From Nocardia alni (lineage in GTDB: Bacteria; Actinomycetota; Actinomycetes; Mycobacteriales; Mycobacteriaceae), in NCBI RefSeq assembly GCF_019038435.1, contig NZ_JAGPOX010000068.1, positions 1 to 48,798 on the forward strand: DNA of 48,798 nt, read 5' to 3'. A program made the translations under genes and the position numbers. The notes beneath the pieces were generated by a model. That model worked only from the letters and a program-made list of their open reading frames with translations. It searched no databases and was not told where the DNA came from. Each line of letters opens with the position of its first letter. Position 1 is the stretch's first letter. Below, piece by piece: positions 8,714-16,402 of this stretch.

Positions 8714-8952
8714 ATGGCCGGTTGGACGCGGCGGCGGATGTTCGCGGCGGGTGGTTCGCTGGTGTTGGGGGCGACGCTGTCGGCGACGGCGTCGGGGTGT
8801 GGTTCCGGATCCACCTCGAATTCGTCGGGGAGCGGATCGACATCGGCGGAATCCGGTGATCTGCGGGGTTCGGCACCGATGCCTATATTTTCGCGTATCC
8901 GCTGGTGATGAACTATCGCACGATGTACAAGCAGGCGATCGAGGGCGGCTGA
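8714..8952 (+). pseudogene. frameshifted and truncated DUF1254 lipoprotein
   Basis: The ATG at 8714, with an AAGGTGGG ribosome site, opens a Tat/lipoprotein leader: RRRMFAAGGSLVLGA followed by TASGC, then a Ser/Gly-rich linker. Near 8865-8880 the coding sense moves to another frame, which reads DAYIFAYPLVMNYRTMYKQA, the start of a DUF1254 domain, and then meets a stop at 8950-8952. A frameshift and a premature stop therefore leave only the N-terminus. An intact DUF1254/DUF1214 gene follows 42 bases later, so this was probably a tandem pair. Confidence 0.7.
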
Positions 8953-8994
8953 CCCGGCCAGCATCCGAACATCCTGGGACGAAAGGTGATGTGC

Positions 8995-10413
8995 ATGTCC
9001 ACTCTTGGTGACGCGCGGTTGACCGGCGATGAGAGGATCGAAACCTCGTTCGGGACGATCGAGCTCGAGCACACCTTCCCGACCGACGCGTCGGCGCAGT
9101 TGTTGTTCGACCAGCTCGATGCCCAGCGCGCCGCGCAGGGGTATCTGTGGGCGCTGCCGCTGGTCGGGTTCCTGACCTGGCGTGAGCGCGCGGGAAAAAC
9201 GTTCGGCGCCACACAGTTCGGCGACTTCGTCGTCTACGACTCGCTGCGCGAGAAACGCGGCATCGTGACCGCGAACCTCACCACGCCCTACATCATCAAC
9301 TTCACCAGCCTCGCCGAGGGCCCGGTCCTGATCGACTACCCCGCCGGCCCCACCGCCGGCGGCGTTCTGGACTTCTGGCAGCGCCCCGTGGTCGACCTCG
9401 GCCAGACCGGCCCCGACAAAGGCAACGGCGGCGGATACCTCATCCTGGGCCCAGCCGACGATGCCACCGAGTTCGAGGGCTCCGGGCGCTATGTCGTGCA
9501 ATCGCAGACGGTGAACATCTTCATCGCGTTTCGTGTGCTGACCCGCGACGCGGACCTGATGGCCGCGGCCAAGAACGGCCTGAAGCTCTCGCGGGCCGGC
9601 CGCGACCCCGCGCCGGCACGGTTCATCGAAGGCGTCGACACCGAATGGAGCGCAACCCCGGGGCGCGGTCTGAGTTTCTGGCAGGACCTGGCCATGGCAC
9701 TGCACGAGGAACCCGTCCGCGAGGTCGACAAAGCCCTCATGGCCATGCTCGAACCACTGGGCATCAGCACAGGGGAACCCTTCACGCCCGACGAACGCCA
9801 GCGTCGCATCCTGACCGAGGGCGCCGCACTCGGTGAGCTGCTGGTGCGCAACATCCAGGTCAACCCGCGATACACCGCCCCCTATTGGCCCGCGACCAGC
9901 TGGTACAAGAGCTTCGATTTCGACATCGAGCAGGAAAACGACACGATCCTGCAACTCGATCAACGCGCCACCTGGTTCTACGAAGCAGTCACCAGCACCA
10001 AAGGCATGGTCCACCCCACACCCGGCGCCGGACAGGTCTACATGACCACCAAACGCGACGACCGAGCCCGCCTGGTCCGCGCCGACCACACCTACCGGCT
10101 GCACGTACCCGCCGGCGTGCCCGTCGCCCAGTTCTGGTCGCTGACCCTCTACAGCGAGGACACCCGCCGGCCATACGACAACGGCGGCACCGACATCCGC
10201 AGCGTCAGCCTCGACAGCCGAGACCCCGACCTGCAATTCAACGACGACGGCAGCATCGATCTGTATATCGGCCCCACCGCCCCCGAAGGCGCACAGAACA
10301 ATTGGATGAAAACCATCGCCCAGGACGGCTGGTTCGTCTACTTCCGCCTCTACGCCCCCACCCAATCCTTCTTCGACAAAACCTGGTCACTGCCCGACTT
10401 CCAAGCCATCTGA
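8995..10413 (+). CDS. DUF1254/DUF1214 domain-containing protein
   Basis: This 472-residue protein has an N-terminal DUF1254 domain (about residues 35-165, with AQGYLWALPLVGFLTWR and TANLTTPYIINFTSLAEGPVLI) and a C-terminal DUF1214 domain (about 330-470, with WSLTLYSEDTRRPYDNGG, DLYIGPTAPEG and WFVYFRLYAPTQSFFDKTW). There is no signal peptide, unlike the broken neighbour. The ATG at 8995 is chosen because AAAGG lies 8 bases upstream. The biochemical role of the family is not established; members are common in mycobacteria and Nocardia and often occur in pairs. Length and domains are complete, so it is likely functional. Confidence 0.85.
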   Translation: MSTLGDARLTGDERIETSFGTIELEHTFPTDASAQLLFDQLDAQRAAQGYLWALPLVGFLTWRERAGKTFGATQFGDFVVYDSLREKRGIVTANLTTPYIINFTSLAEGPVLIDYPAGPTAGGVLDFWQRPVVDLGQTGPDKGNGGGYLILGPADDATEFEGSGRYVVQSQTVNIFIAFRVLTRDADLMAAAKNGLKLSRAGRDPAPARFIEGVDTEWSATPGRGLSFWQDLAMALHEEPVREVDKALMAMLEPLGISTGEPFTPDERQRRILTEGAALGELLVRNIQVNPRYTAPYWPATSWYKSFDFDIEQENDTILQLDQRATWFYEAVTSTKGMVHPTPGAGQVYMTTKRDDRARLVRADHTYRLHVPAGVPVAQFWSLTLYSEDTRRPYDNGGTDIRSVSLDSRDPDLQFNDDGSIDLYIGPTAPEGAQNNWMKTIAQDGWFVYFRLYAPTQSFFDKTWSLPDFQAI

Positions 10414-10461
10414 GCGCACCAGTCCTGGCACGGCATCGAGACCAGGCAAATCCGACGCCCA

Positions 10462-10500
10462 CGGCCGGGAGCCCCAACTCGGTGATATTCGTCCCGGCCG
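10462..10500. terminator. hairpin downstream of DUF1254/DUF1214 gene
   Basis: Perfect 9-base arms (CGGCCGGGA / TCCCGGCCG) are separated by 21 bases, starting 49 bases after the stop codon. It is a plausible GC-rich terminator without a T-run, as is usual in actinomycetes. Confidence 0.35.
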
Positions 10501-10537
10501 CGCGGCTGCGCGCTCGCCCGACTGGCCAGGGTCCGAG

Positions 10538-10615
10538 TTATCCTGTTTTCCCGCGTAATAGCCCCGGGTTGAATATTGCATCTGGGTCCAGGTGGGCGGC
10601 GGCAGCCAACGGCCG
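10538..10615 (-). pseudogene. possible C-terminal scrap of an FAD-linked oxidase
   Basis: A short minus-strand frame ends with LDPDAIFNPG, the typical C-terminal motif of VAO/PCMH-type FAD oxidases. Nothing upstream continues the family. Only about 25 residues support this, so it may be chance. Confidence 0.3.
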
Positions 10616-10878
10616 GACCGTGTACTGCGTACTGGTCGACCGCACCGACGCCCGCGTGGGTCCTACAGCCGACACAGCATGGTCAGCGACCCGAACAAGC
10701 AGCCCTACACCTGCGACCACGCCGCTGCCGCATGCCCGACGGCACCGACGCCCCGGGTTATACGCGGTGTGGTGCGTCTTACCAGGAGTGTGAACGCCGC
10801 ATCAGGTGAGCTGCGCCGCTGCCTCGTCGCGCGCCCGCGGAGTGCGGGCCGAACTCGCCGGTGTCCAAACCCACGCAG
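10616..10878. other. rest of the 10414-10878 intergenic stretch
   Basis: Apart from the hairpin at 10462-10500 and the possible oxidase scrap, no gene or motif is seen here. Confidence 0.4.
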
Positions 10879-11535
10879 CTATCTGAAGATGATCGTGAGT
10901 CCGACGGCGGCTGCGGCAACGGCGGCGACGATGAGGATTGCCGCGACGATCCGCGATGTCATGGGCAGTGCTGCCTGCAGGTGGGCGAGCATACGGTGTC
11001 CGGCCGTGGTGGGGCAGAGCAACAGAGCGATCATGAGCACGGCGACCGGCGCAACCGCGATCACGACGAAGACCGTGGACAGTCCCAGGCGCGAGGCGAT
11101 GGTCTCGTTGGCCATTACGGCGATGGCCCCGTAGAACGGTGCCGAGGTCAGTGACTGGGCGGTCCAGGTGATCAGACCGAGTGCGCTGGCCGCGGCCGGG
11201 TGCAGACCGTGGTGCACCGGCAGTGACATCGGTGGGCGGAGGAATCCGTGCACCGCCGTACCGATGACCAGCAGCGCGATTACCACCACGATCGCGGCAA
11301 CAGCCGTCGGAGACAGCGAGTTCAGGGCCCGGTGCACAAGTTGCAGGATCACGGTGAACGAGAACACCAGGGTCAGCGCCAGCCCGCAGATCCCACCAAC
11401 CATGAACGAAACGGCTGTCCTCGCATACGCCCACCGCGATGCGCTCGATATCCACACAAAGGAGACCGCAAGCAACGCCAGGACATTCACGGAGTCCACC
11501 ACCGCCAGCGGAACGATCGAGAACAACGAATTCAT
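10879..11535 (-). CDS. six-helix membrane protein, GAP/LysE-like
   Basis: This 218-residue protein consists almost entirely of about six hydrophobic segments. The first helix with PLAVVDSVNVLALL resembles the opening of GAP (sulfolipid-addressing) and LysE-superfamily exporters, which carry a D-S-x-N signature. The ATG at 11535 has AGGG just upstream and is preferred over an ATG nine codons earlier. It may export a lipid or small molecule; the family call is tentative. It stands alone between remnants and is intact in length. Confidence 0.6.
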   Translation of the reverse strand: MNSLFSIVPLAVVDSVNVLALLAVSFVWISSASRWAYARTAVSFMVGGICGLALTLVFSFTVILQLVHRALNSLSPTAVAAIVVVIALLVIGTAVHGFLRPPMSLPVHHGLHPAAASALGLITWTAQSLTSAPFYGAIAVMANETIASRLGLSTVFVVIAVAPVAVLMIALLLCPTTAGHRMLAHLQAALPMTSRIVAAILIVAAVAAAAVGLTIIFR

Positions 11536-11685
11536 AACCCTGTGATTGTGCAGCACGCTCACAACCGGCTAAATGCCCCCACCCGGATCACGTGATCCTT
11601 CACGCCGGACACCCTGCATACGCAACCCGGGGCGGTAGCTGTGTATCTGAGACACAATCCAATCGGACCTCGCCAGGGTTCCCGG

Positions 11686-11970
11686 TCAGGGCCCTGTGGC
11701 TTCGATCAGAGTGCGAGCGGAGTAGGCGATGAACGGGCATTGCTGCTGGATCTGGTTGTGGAGCAGGCGAAGTCGGTCCAGGTAATCATCGATGGTGAAG
11801 CCGGGGACCACCGCGCCCCGCGGGTGCAGCAGCGCGGCGGCCCTGGCGATGTCGGGTGACCACGACTCGGTGGCAACCACGGTCGGCGGGAAGGTCTCGG
11901 CCTCGGCGAGGACTTCGCCACCTCCGGTCTGGATGTCCAGGGCAGCGGTCGCGGTCTTCAGCCAGGGCGC
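11686..11970 (-). pseudogene. internally deleted class I SAM-dependent methyltransferase
   Basis: The frame ending at 11686 reads TAALDIQTGGGEVLAEAETF, the SAM-binding motif I, then TVVATESWSPDIARAAALLHPRGA, motif II. It then jumps directly to FTIDDYLDRLRLLHNQI and FIAYSARTLIEATGP, which is the C-terminal end of such methyltransferases. The middle (motif III and the catalytic core, roughly 100 residues) and the N-terminus are missing. An in-frame internal deletion explains this. A stop precedes the fragment, so it is not a functional gene. Confidence 0.6.
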
Positions 11971-12310
11971 TCATGCCAGTCTCGTATGAAGCATCGACCG
12001 TTTCCCGGCACGCAGTACCGTGCGGTCAGTGCGTTTCAGACAGCGGAAACGAGCCGATGCACTCAGGCGAGAACGCACTCTTCTGCCGATTTCCGGTTGT
12101 TCTCCGGGTGTAGCGGCTGCGTTGTTGTGACACGGTGGCGCTACTCGGCGAGTGGCAAAGAGCTGACGGTTCCGCGCTCGGTGGTTGCACCGGCATTTGT
12201 CGTACGGATCCTTGTCGGTGGAGGCGGCCCGGCTGAAGCTGCCGGGCAGCGGCTTCCGGTGAGGTCGCGGTGACCGTGTCGGGCGACGGCGTGTGCGGTC
12301 GCCGCCGGGG
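11971..12310. other. stretch between remnants without recognisable gene
   Basis: About 340 bases in which I see no gene, repeat or motif; the short frames here are low-complexity. Confidence 0.4.
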
Positions 12311-12609
12311 TTATTTGGATTCCAGTCGTCCCACTGGGTGGGCATCGGTGAGGATGGATTCGGCTTTCCTCCAGTCGGTGTGGTCGATCTCGGTGACGTG
12401 GTGCAGGGAGGCGAGGGTGACGTGCTGGATGAGAGCGACACGGCCGTGGTTCTCGTCGGTGGTCTCTGCCACCTCATAGCCGGAGATGCCGCCGAGGAAG
12501 TGCTCGCCGCCGTACACGGTGAGCAGGCTTTTGTTGCCGCGGCTGAGGGTGTAGGGCTCGGTTGTCCAGGCCGGCCCCCAGGTGTAGAGCGGGACGACAG
12601 ATCCAGCCG
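12311..12609 (-). pseudogene. C-terminal remnant of an alpha/beta hydrolase-like protein
   Basis: The frame ending at 12311 gives about 97 residues of coherent protein (VVPLYTWGPAW, GGEHFLGGISGYEVAETTDEN, RVALIQHVTLASL, HPVGRLESK), resembling the C-terminal part of a cofactor-independent alpha/beta hydrolase with the GGEH His region. Upstream of about 12609 the frame stays open but loses protein character, and the nucleophile half is absent. It is a truncated gene. The family call is moderate. Confidence 0.45.
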
Positions 12610-12969
12610 CAAGCTTTCGTCGACCGAGAGGCCAAATCCGCAGGCCCGCATAGGTTATGTGTCGCACGAGACGATCGACCGGACCTTGTTCATCCAGGCC
12701 CGTGGCCAGATGCACCACGAGCTGACCCCTAACCTGCGCACCCACCGCGCCATGCGACGGTCCACAGTGACACACCGACGGGCAGTGCACTGGTATCGAC
12801 CGACGGGTGGGTTTGCGGACGGGGCCTGAATCGCTGGCGTTGTTGCGGCCCTTCGCGGTCGTGCTGGTGACTTATAGCCCCTGCCGTGGAGCGGGCACCG
12901 TTTGTAGGGTTTGTCCACGTCGGGTCGGTCCGCGGTTCGGCGAAGGGTGTGATGAGCGAGGAGTGGGTG
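12610..12969. other. intergenic stretch before the two-gene operon
   Basis: About 360 bases with no supported gene. It should contain the promoter for 12970-14213, but no clear -10/-35 pair stands out. Confidence 0.4.
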
Positions 12970-13269
12970 ATGTCTGAGCTGGTGCCGGTGCAGCAGTCGC
13001 AGGAGGCCACGGTGGCTCCGATCCGGCAGGCCGGACACAGTGATGATGCGGTGACATTCGCGCAAGTGAGCCATCGGCTGGCACGGAACCTGTTCGACGC
13101 CGGGTTGCGCCTGGACTCGCTACACGAAGTGTTTGAGCAGAACAGCGTCACGGCGGCGGAACTACGCACTGCCAGTACGGCGGTCGGTACCGTGCTCAAC
13201 CAATTGGACGCTGTACTACGCGAAACCGGGCTGTTCGTGCCCGGGCCAGTGCTGAACTGGAGAAGTTAG
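12970..13269 (+). CDS. small helical protein of unknown function
   Basis: This 99-residue protein is predicted mostly helical (FAQVSHRLARNLFDAGLRLDSLHEVFEQ, TAAELRTASTAVGTVLNQLDAVLRETGL). It has no signal peptide or membrane segment. The ATG at 12970 is chosen because GAGGAG lies about 8 bases upstream; an ATG at 12952 would add six residues. Its stop is only 2 bases before the next gene, whose ribosome site (GGAGAAG) lies inside this gene, so the two are translationally coupled. I do not recognise a family. Confidence 0.6.
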   Translation: MSELVPVQQSQEATVAPIRQAGHSDDAVTFAQVSHRLARNLFDAGLRLDSLHEVFEQNSVTAAELRTASTAVGTVLNQLDAVLRETGLFVPGPVLNWRS

Positions 13270-13271
13270 TT

Positions 13272-14213
13272 ATGCCCACTCGATTTCTCGGGACGCGTCG
13301 GTACCTGGCCCTGGTCAAACGCCGACCCATCTATCAGATTCAACTCTCAGCCGTAATTACATTCGCGATCATTCTGCTTGTCATCGGACGTACCCATTTC
13401 CTGTGGGGGCCGGATGAGCTCACCAATGGATTCGGTGAGGCCTTTCTAATAGCCGGTGTGCTTGCAGGGTTGGTCGACCCTGTCGTTCAAGCGCAGTTCG
13501 CGACCGATTGGGGCCGAGACCTATACTGGGCGATATTCAGCCCGAATGCACCGCTCGACTTCCGAGACGCACTACAGGGCCTCGCATCTCCAGACGGTTA
13601 TCTCGACCGCGTCAAGTATGAATTGGACTTTACTCGTGTCGACGAACCTGACACGCCTGGATATCTGAACGTGAGCTGGGGAATATGGACCCGAGGGACA
13701 GTCTTGGACCGGCGGGGCTATTTGATGCATGGCCAAGTTGTCGTCGTCAGTCGACATGATGGTAAGCCGTCGCAATACGTGTACTGGTCATTCGAGAGCG
13801 GCGATCGCAAAATCGCCAAAGACACGGCGAAGCTTGCGAGTTCCGGCGCACTCAGCGTAGACAGTAGCGGCCGGACGGTTCTCGATCAAAAGAAGCTCAG
13901 GATCGACAGCGGCGTTCCGTTTCAAGGTAATTATGCGGTTGAGCGCCACATCAAGACGTCACGGTGGATGGTGGACTTCCTGCCACTGTTTCAGCCGCGC
14001 GTTGCCCTGCGGCAAACAATCGTCATCAAGGGGTCCGCCGTGCCCGGCTTAGAATTTTCCGTTACGCAGGTCGGCGCAAGTAATGAATTGACACTGTCGC
14101 CGGATGCCGAAGATCAGAACGACCTCAGTTGCGAAATAACGCAGGTCGCATTTCCTGGCCAGACGACATTGGTACAGTGGAAGCCAAGAACTGAGCCGTC
14201 TCACCCCACTTAA
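13272..14213 (+). CDS. membrane-anchored protein of unknown function
   Basis: This 313-residue protein has two N-terminal membrane segments (about residues 20-42 and 55-75) and a large soluble, beta-rich C-terminal region of about 230 residues. Base composition is clearly lower in GC than the surroundings: sample lines count 47-55 percent, against the usual mid-sixties. This suggests a separate origin. It follows the 99-residue gene after 2 bases. The arrangement (small helical partner plus two-TM protein with a soluble domain) resembles sensor or effector modules of defence or stress systems, but no catalytic motif is visible and no function is assigned. Confidence 0.7.
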   Translation: MPTRFLGTRRYLALVKRRPIYQIQLSAVITFAIILLVIGRTHFLWGPDELTNGFGEAFLIAGVLAGLVDPVVQAQFATDWGRDLYWAIFSPNAPLDFRDALQGLASPDGYLDRVKYELDFTRVDEPDTPGYLNVSWGIWTRGTVLDRRGYLMHGQVVVVSRHDGKPSQYVYWSFESGDRKIAKDTAKLASSGALSVDSSGRTVLDQKKLRIDSGVPFQGNYAVERHIKTSRWMVDFLPLFQPRVALRQTIVIKGSAVPGLEFSVTQVGASNELTLSPDAEDQNDLSCEITQVAFPGQTTLVQWKPRTEPSHPT

Positions 14214-14688
14214 GCGGTTGAGGCTGGAAGTTCTATGCTCGCCCCGCCCAGCTTCACCCCCAGCGACCGATTATTAGCCGTCACACCGGCGTGTCGGCCA
14301 GGTGTCAACCTGAGGAGTATGGTGCCGGACCGAATTCAATTTATGATATCGACGATAGATCGCGCAGTGATGCCGCTGACCGGGTGAACTGAAGTGCACG
14401 GACGGCCCCGTCCAGTCGGGCGGGGCCGGTGCCGTTCAACCCTCACATGCCGCAGATCGCACTGGCCGAGCGGTTAGTGCGGCAGAAACCACTCCTCGTC
14501 GATCTCCGTGGTCAGATAATTGGACCACCGAGGTCCGACAGAACTCGAACGGATTTTCGCGACGTCTCTTCACACCGACCGTAGCCAATGGCCCTGGCCG
14601 GGCAGATTACGCACGGCCCTCCCGACCCTTGATCGCCTCGGCGGCCAGTGGTGGTGTGCAGCTGCAAATCTCGGCTTAAGGTTCCCAA
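14214..14688. other. intergenic region with one hairpin
   Basis: About 475 bases without a gene. It contains the terminator-like hairpin at 14403-14428. A minus-strand open frame through here and the next gene is antisense to the GNAT gene and is not accepted. Confidence 0.5.
14403..14428. terminator. GC-rich hairpin terminator
   Basis: Stem 14403-14413 pairs with 14418-14428 (CGGCCCCGTCC / GGGCGGGGCCG, one T-G wobble) around an AGTC loop. It lies 190 bases after the membrane protein gene. It is stable and probably ends that operon. Confidence 0.45.
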
Positions 14689-15231
14689 ATGGGAAGTCCC
14701 GCGCGATTGACTCTGTATGAGTGGGCAGTCTGTGATCGCGAGACTCAGACCCGGGTGTTTGGCTGGGCTAGTCACGAACTGATGCCCGCCCACGCGTCGC
14801 AGGCGATGATGGCGTTGTCGGTGGCGCGGACGCTGCGGCCCGAGCTCCGGTTCCAGGACTGCCTGGCAGCGCACAGCTGGGTGGCCTACGACGGTCAGCG
14901 GCCGGTGGCGTTTATCTCCGCTGAGCTGTCGAGATGGCGTCGGCCGGAGGTGTTCTCGCCGAGCAAGTCGTTCAGCGAGCCGACAGGGCCGTGGATGTCC
15001 TTCTCGACACTGGTTGATCCCGAGTTGTGGGGCCGTGGGTACGCGGGTGCAGCCAAGTTGGCCGCGTGTGAGCGGCCCATAGCGGCGGCCGCGGAGGCCT
15101 TCCACGTCTGCATCCGTCACGACAACGCGCGCAGCCTGTCGGCGATCGTCAAGCTCACCGGCATCGAGGACATCGGCACCTCCGTCGACGACGGTCACCA
15201 GTGGCGGCATTTTCGATGGCGACACAGCTGA
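14689..15231 (+). CDS. GNAT family N-acetyltransferase
   Basis: This 180-residue protein has the GNAT core: a strand with FISAELSRW, then STLVDPELWGRGYAGAAKLAA carrying the R/Q-x-x-G-x-G/A acetyl-CoA loop (about residues 110-122), then FHVCIRHDNARSLSAIVKLTGI, where the N-A-R-S residues begin the helix found in the C-terminal half of the fold. AAGG precedes the ATG. It probably transfers an acetyl group from acetyl-CoA to a small amine; the substrate is unknown. It is not in an operon. Confidence 0.75.
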   Translation: MGSPARLTLYEWAVCDRETQTRVFGWASHELMPAHASQAMMALSVARTLRPELRFQDCLAAHSWVAYDGQRPVAFISAELSRWRRPEVFSPSKSFSEPTGPWMSFSTLVDPELWGRGYAGAAKLAACERPIAAAAEAFHVCIRHDNARSLSAIVKLTGIEDIGTSVDDGHQWRHFRWRHS

Positions 15232-15611
15232 CTTCAGTTAATGCGAGTGAGCGATATTGCCGCATAGTGCGCGGTCGATGAGACACAATCAGACAGCGAC
15301 CCACCGGGTGCCTCGGACCGATCCGGCCGAGATCAAGCCCTGACCCCAATCTCGGTCGGTCGCTGGACGCGCGGTTTCGGGGACCGATCCGGGTACGCCT
15401 CGAATCGATTGGCCGTCAGCGCAACTCGGTACCTCCACGCGGGCCGAGTCGCGGATGGCTGCCGGCCTGGGCCGAGCGAGTATCGATCAGGCGCAGCGGC
15501 TCAGTGTCTGGGTGGCGAGCGGGCTCAGCTCATTCCGCGTGGCGCGCAACTCGAAACAGCCGCGACAACTGGGCGCGGCTCCTTATTCGGCCAGAAGTCG
15601 GCGAAACCCTG
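15232..15611. other. intergenic stretch without recognisable gene
   Basis: 380 bases between the GNAT gene and the DUF5134 gene. No gene, repeat or clear hairpin is supported. It separates the decayed left arm from the catabolic arm. Confidence 0.45.
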
Positions 15612-16316
15612 TCAAGACATCGTCTCCAGCATGATGGCCATTCCCGCTGCCATCGCGGCGTTGCATAGCAACGAGGCAGGCTCAGCCATCGGAACGACAC
15701 GATCCGTGACCACGGCTTGCGCTGCTCCCACCGTGTTTCCGATCTGTACGGCATATCGGGCCGGGTCTTTTGCCCAGTGCTTCCACTGGGCAAAAGACCG
15801 GTACAGCCACATTGCCGCCGCCGTCGCGAAGATGGCTGTCAGCACCGCTGAGACCGATGTGGTCCATATGGGCCCCATGCTCATTTCCGCGCGAGGGGCT
15901 TCGATCATGGCCTGCCCGCTCATACGCATTCGGTGGCCTTGCCGCAGCGACCAATGCGCCATCACCGCGACCATCCAGACCATGGCCGCCATCATCAGCG
16001 CGTAATACAGACGGATCGTCATCGGTTCGTGGCCGGGTACGCCCACAGGCTCATGGCGAGAAGCTCGCGCGCGCCGCACGGCGATCGCGCCGAACCACAC
16101 AGTGGCGACTGAAAAGAACGCCCCCTGAAAACCGAGCGGCATGTGATGGTTTCGCGGCCAAGCCATCAGAATCATGGCTGTGCACATCGCCAAGTGCACG
16201 GTGTGGTCGACTCGGCTGATCCACGATCCGGCGCGCACTAGCCGGGATATGACATTCGCCGCCCCGAAGCCGAATAGTCCGGTCGTGATCCATCGCAATG
16301 CGAGATCGGTAATCAC
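15612..16316 (-). CDS. DUF5134-like multi-pass membrane protein
   Basis: This 234-residue protein starts at GTG 16316 with AAAGGAG 8 bases upstream. It has five to six membrane segments, with His and Met clusters: VDHTVHLAMCTAMILMAW, NHHMPLGF, AHWSLRQGHRMRMSGQAM and EMSMG. This pattern fits actinobacterial DUF5134 proteins. The gene lies 86 bases downstream of a copper amine oxidase on the same strand. Because DUF5134 helices are rich in His and Met, a role in copper handling for the oxidase is conceivable, but that is inference from composition and position. A perfect 16-base inverted repeat lies inside the coding region (15764-15799). Confidence 0.65.
   Translation of the reverse strand: MITDLALRWITTGLFGFGAANVISRLVRAGSWISRVDHTVHLAMCTAMILMAWPRNHHMPLGFQGAFFSVATVWFGAIAVRRARASRHEPVGVPGHEPMTIRLYYALMMAAMVWMVAVMAHWSLRQGHRMRMSGQAMIEAPRAEMSMGPIWTTSVSAVLTAIFATAAAMWLYRSFAQWKHWAKDPARYAVQIGNTVGAAQAVVTDRVVPMAEPASLLCNAAMAAGMAIMLETMS
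15764..15799. repeat. perfect 16-bp inverted repeat inside a coding region
   Basis: GGTCTTTTGCCCAGTG at 15764-15779 is the exact reverse complement of 15784-15799, with a CTTC spacer. It encodes the FAQWKHWAKDPAR part of the DUF5134 protein and would form a very stable hairpin in the mRNA. Confidence 0.8.
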
Positions 16317-16402
16317 TGACGGCGCTCCTTTACCGCGTTTCAAACTCACAGACGAACCCTTTGTCCGTGCCCCGGTCTCACGCCCCGGGCCACGGACGCG
16401 CC

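Noticed and set aside
14512..15225. Minus-strand 237-codon frame
   Set aside because: It overlaps the GNAT gene in antisense and lacks a family pattern, whereas the plus strand has the acetyl-CoA loop.
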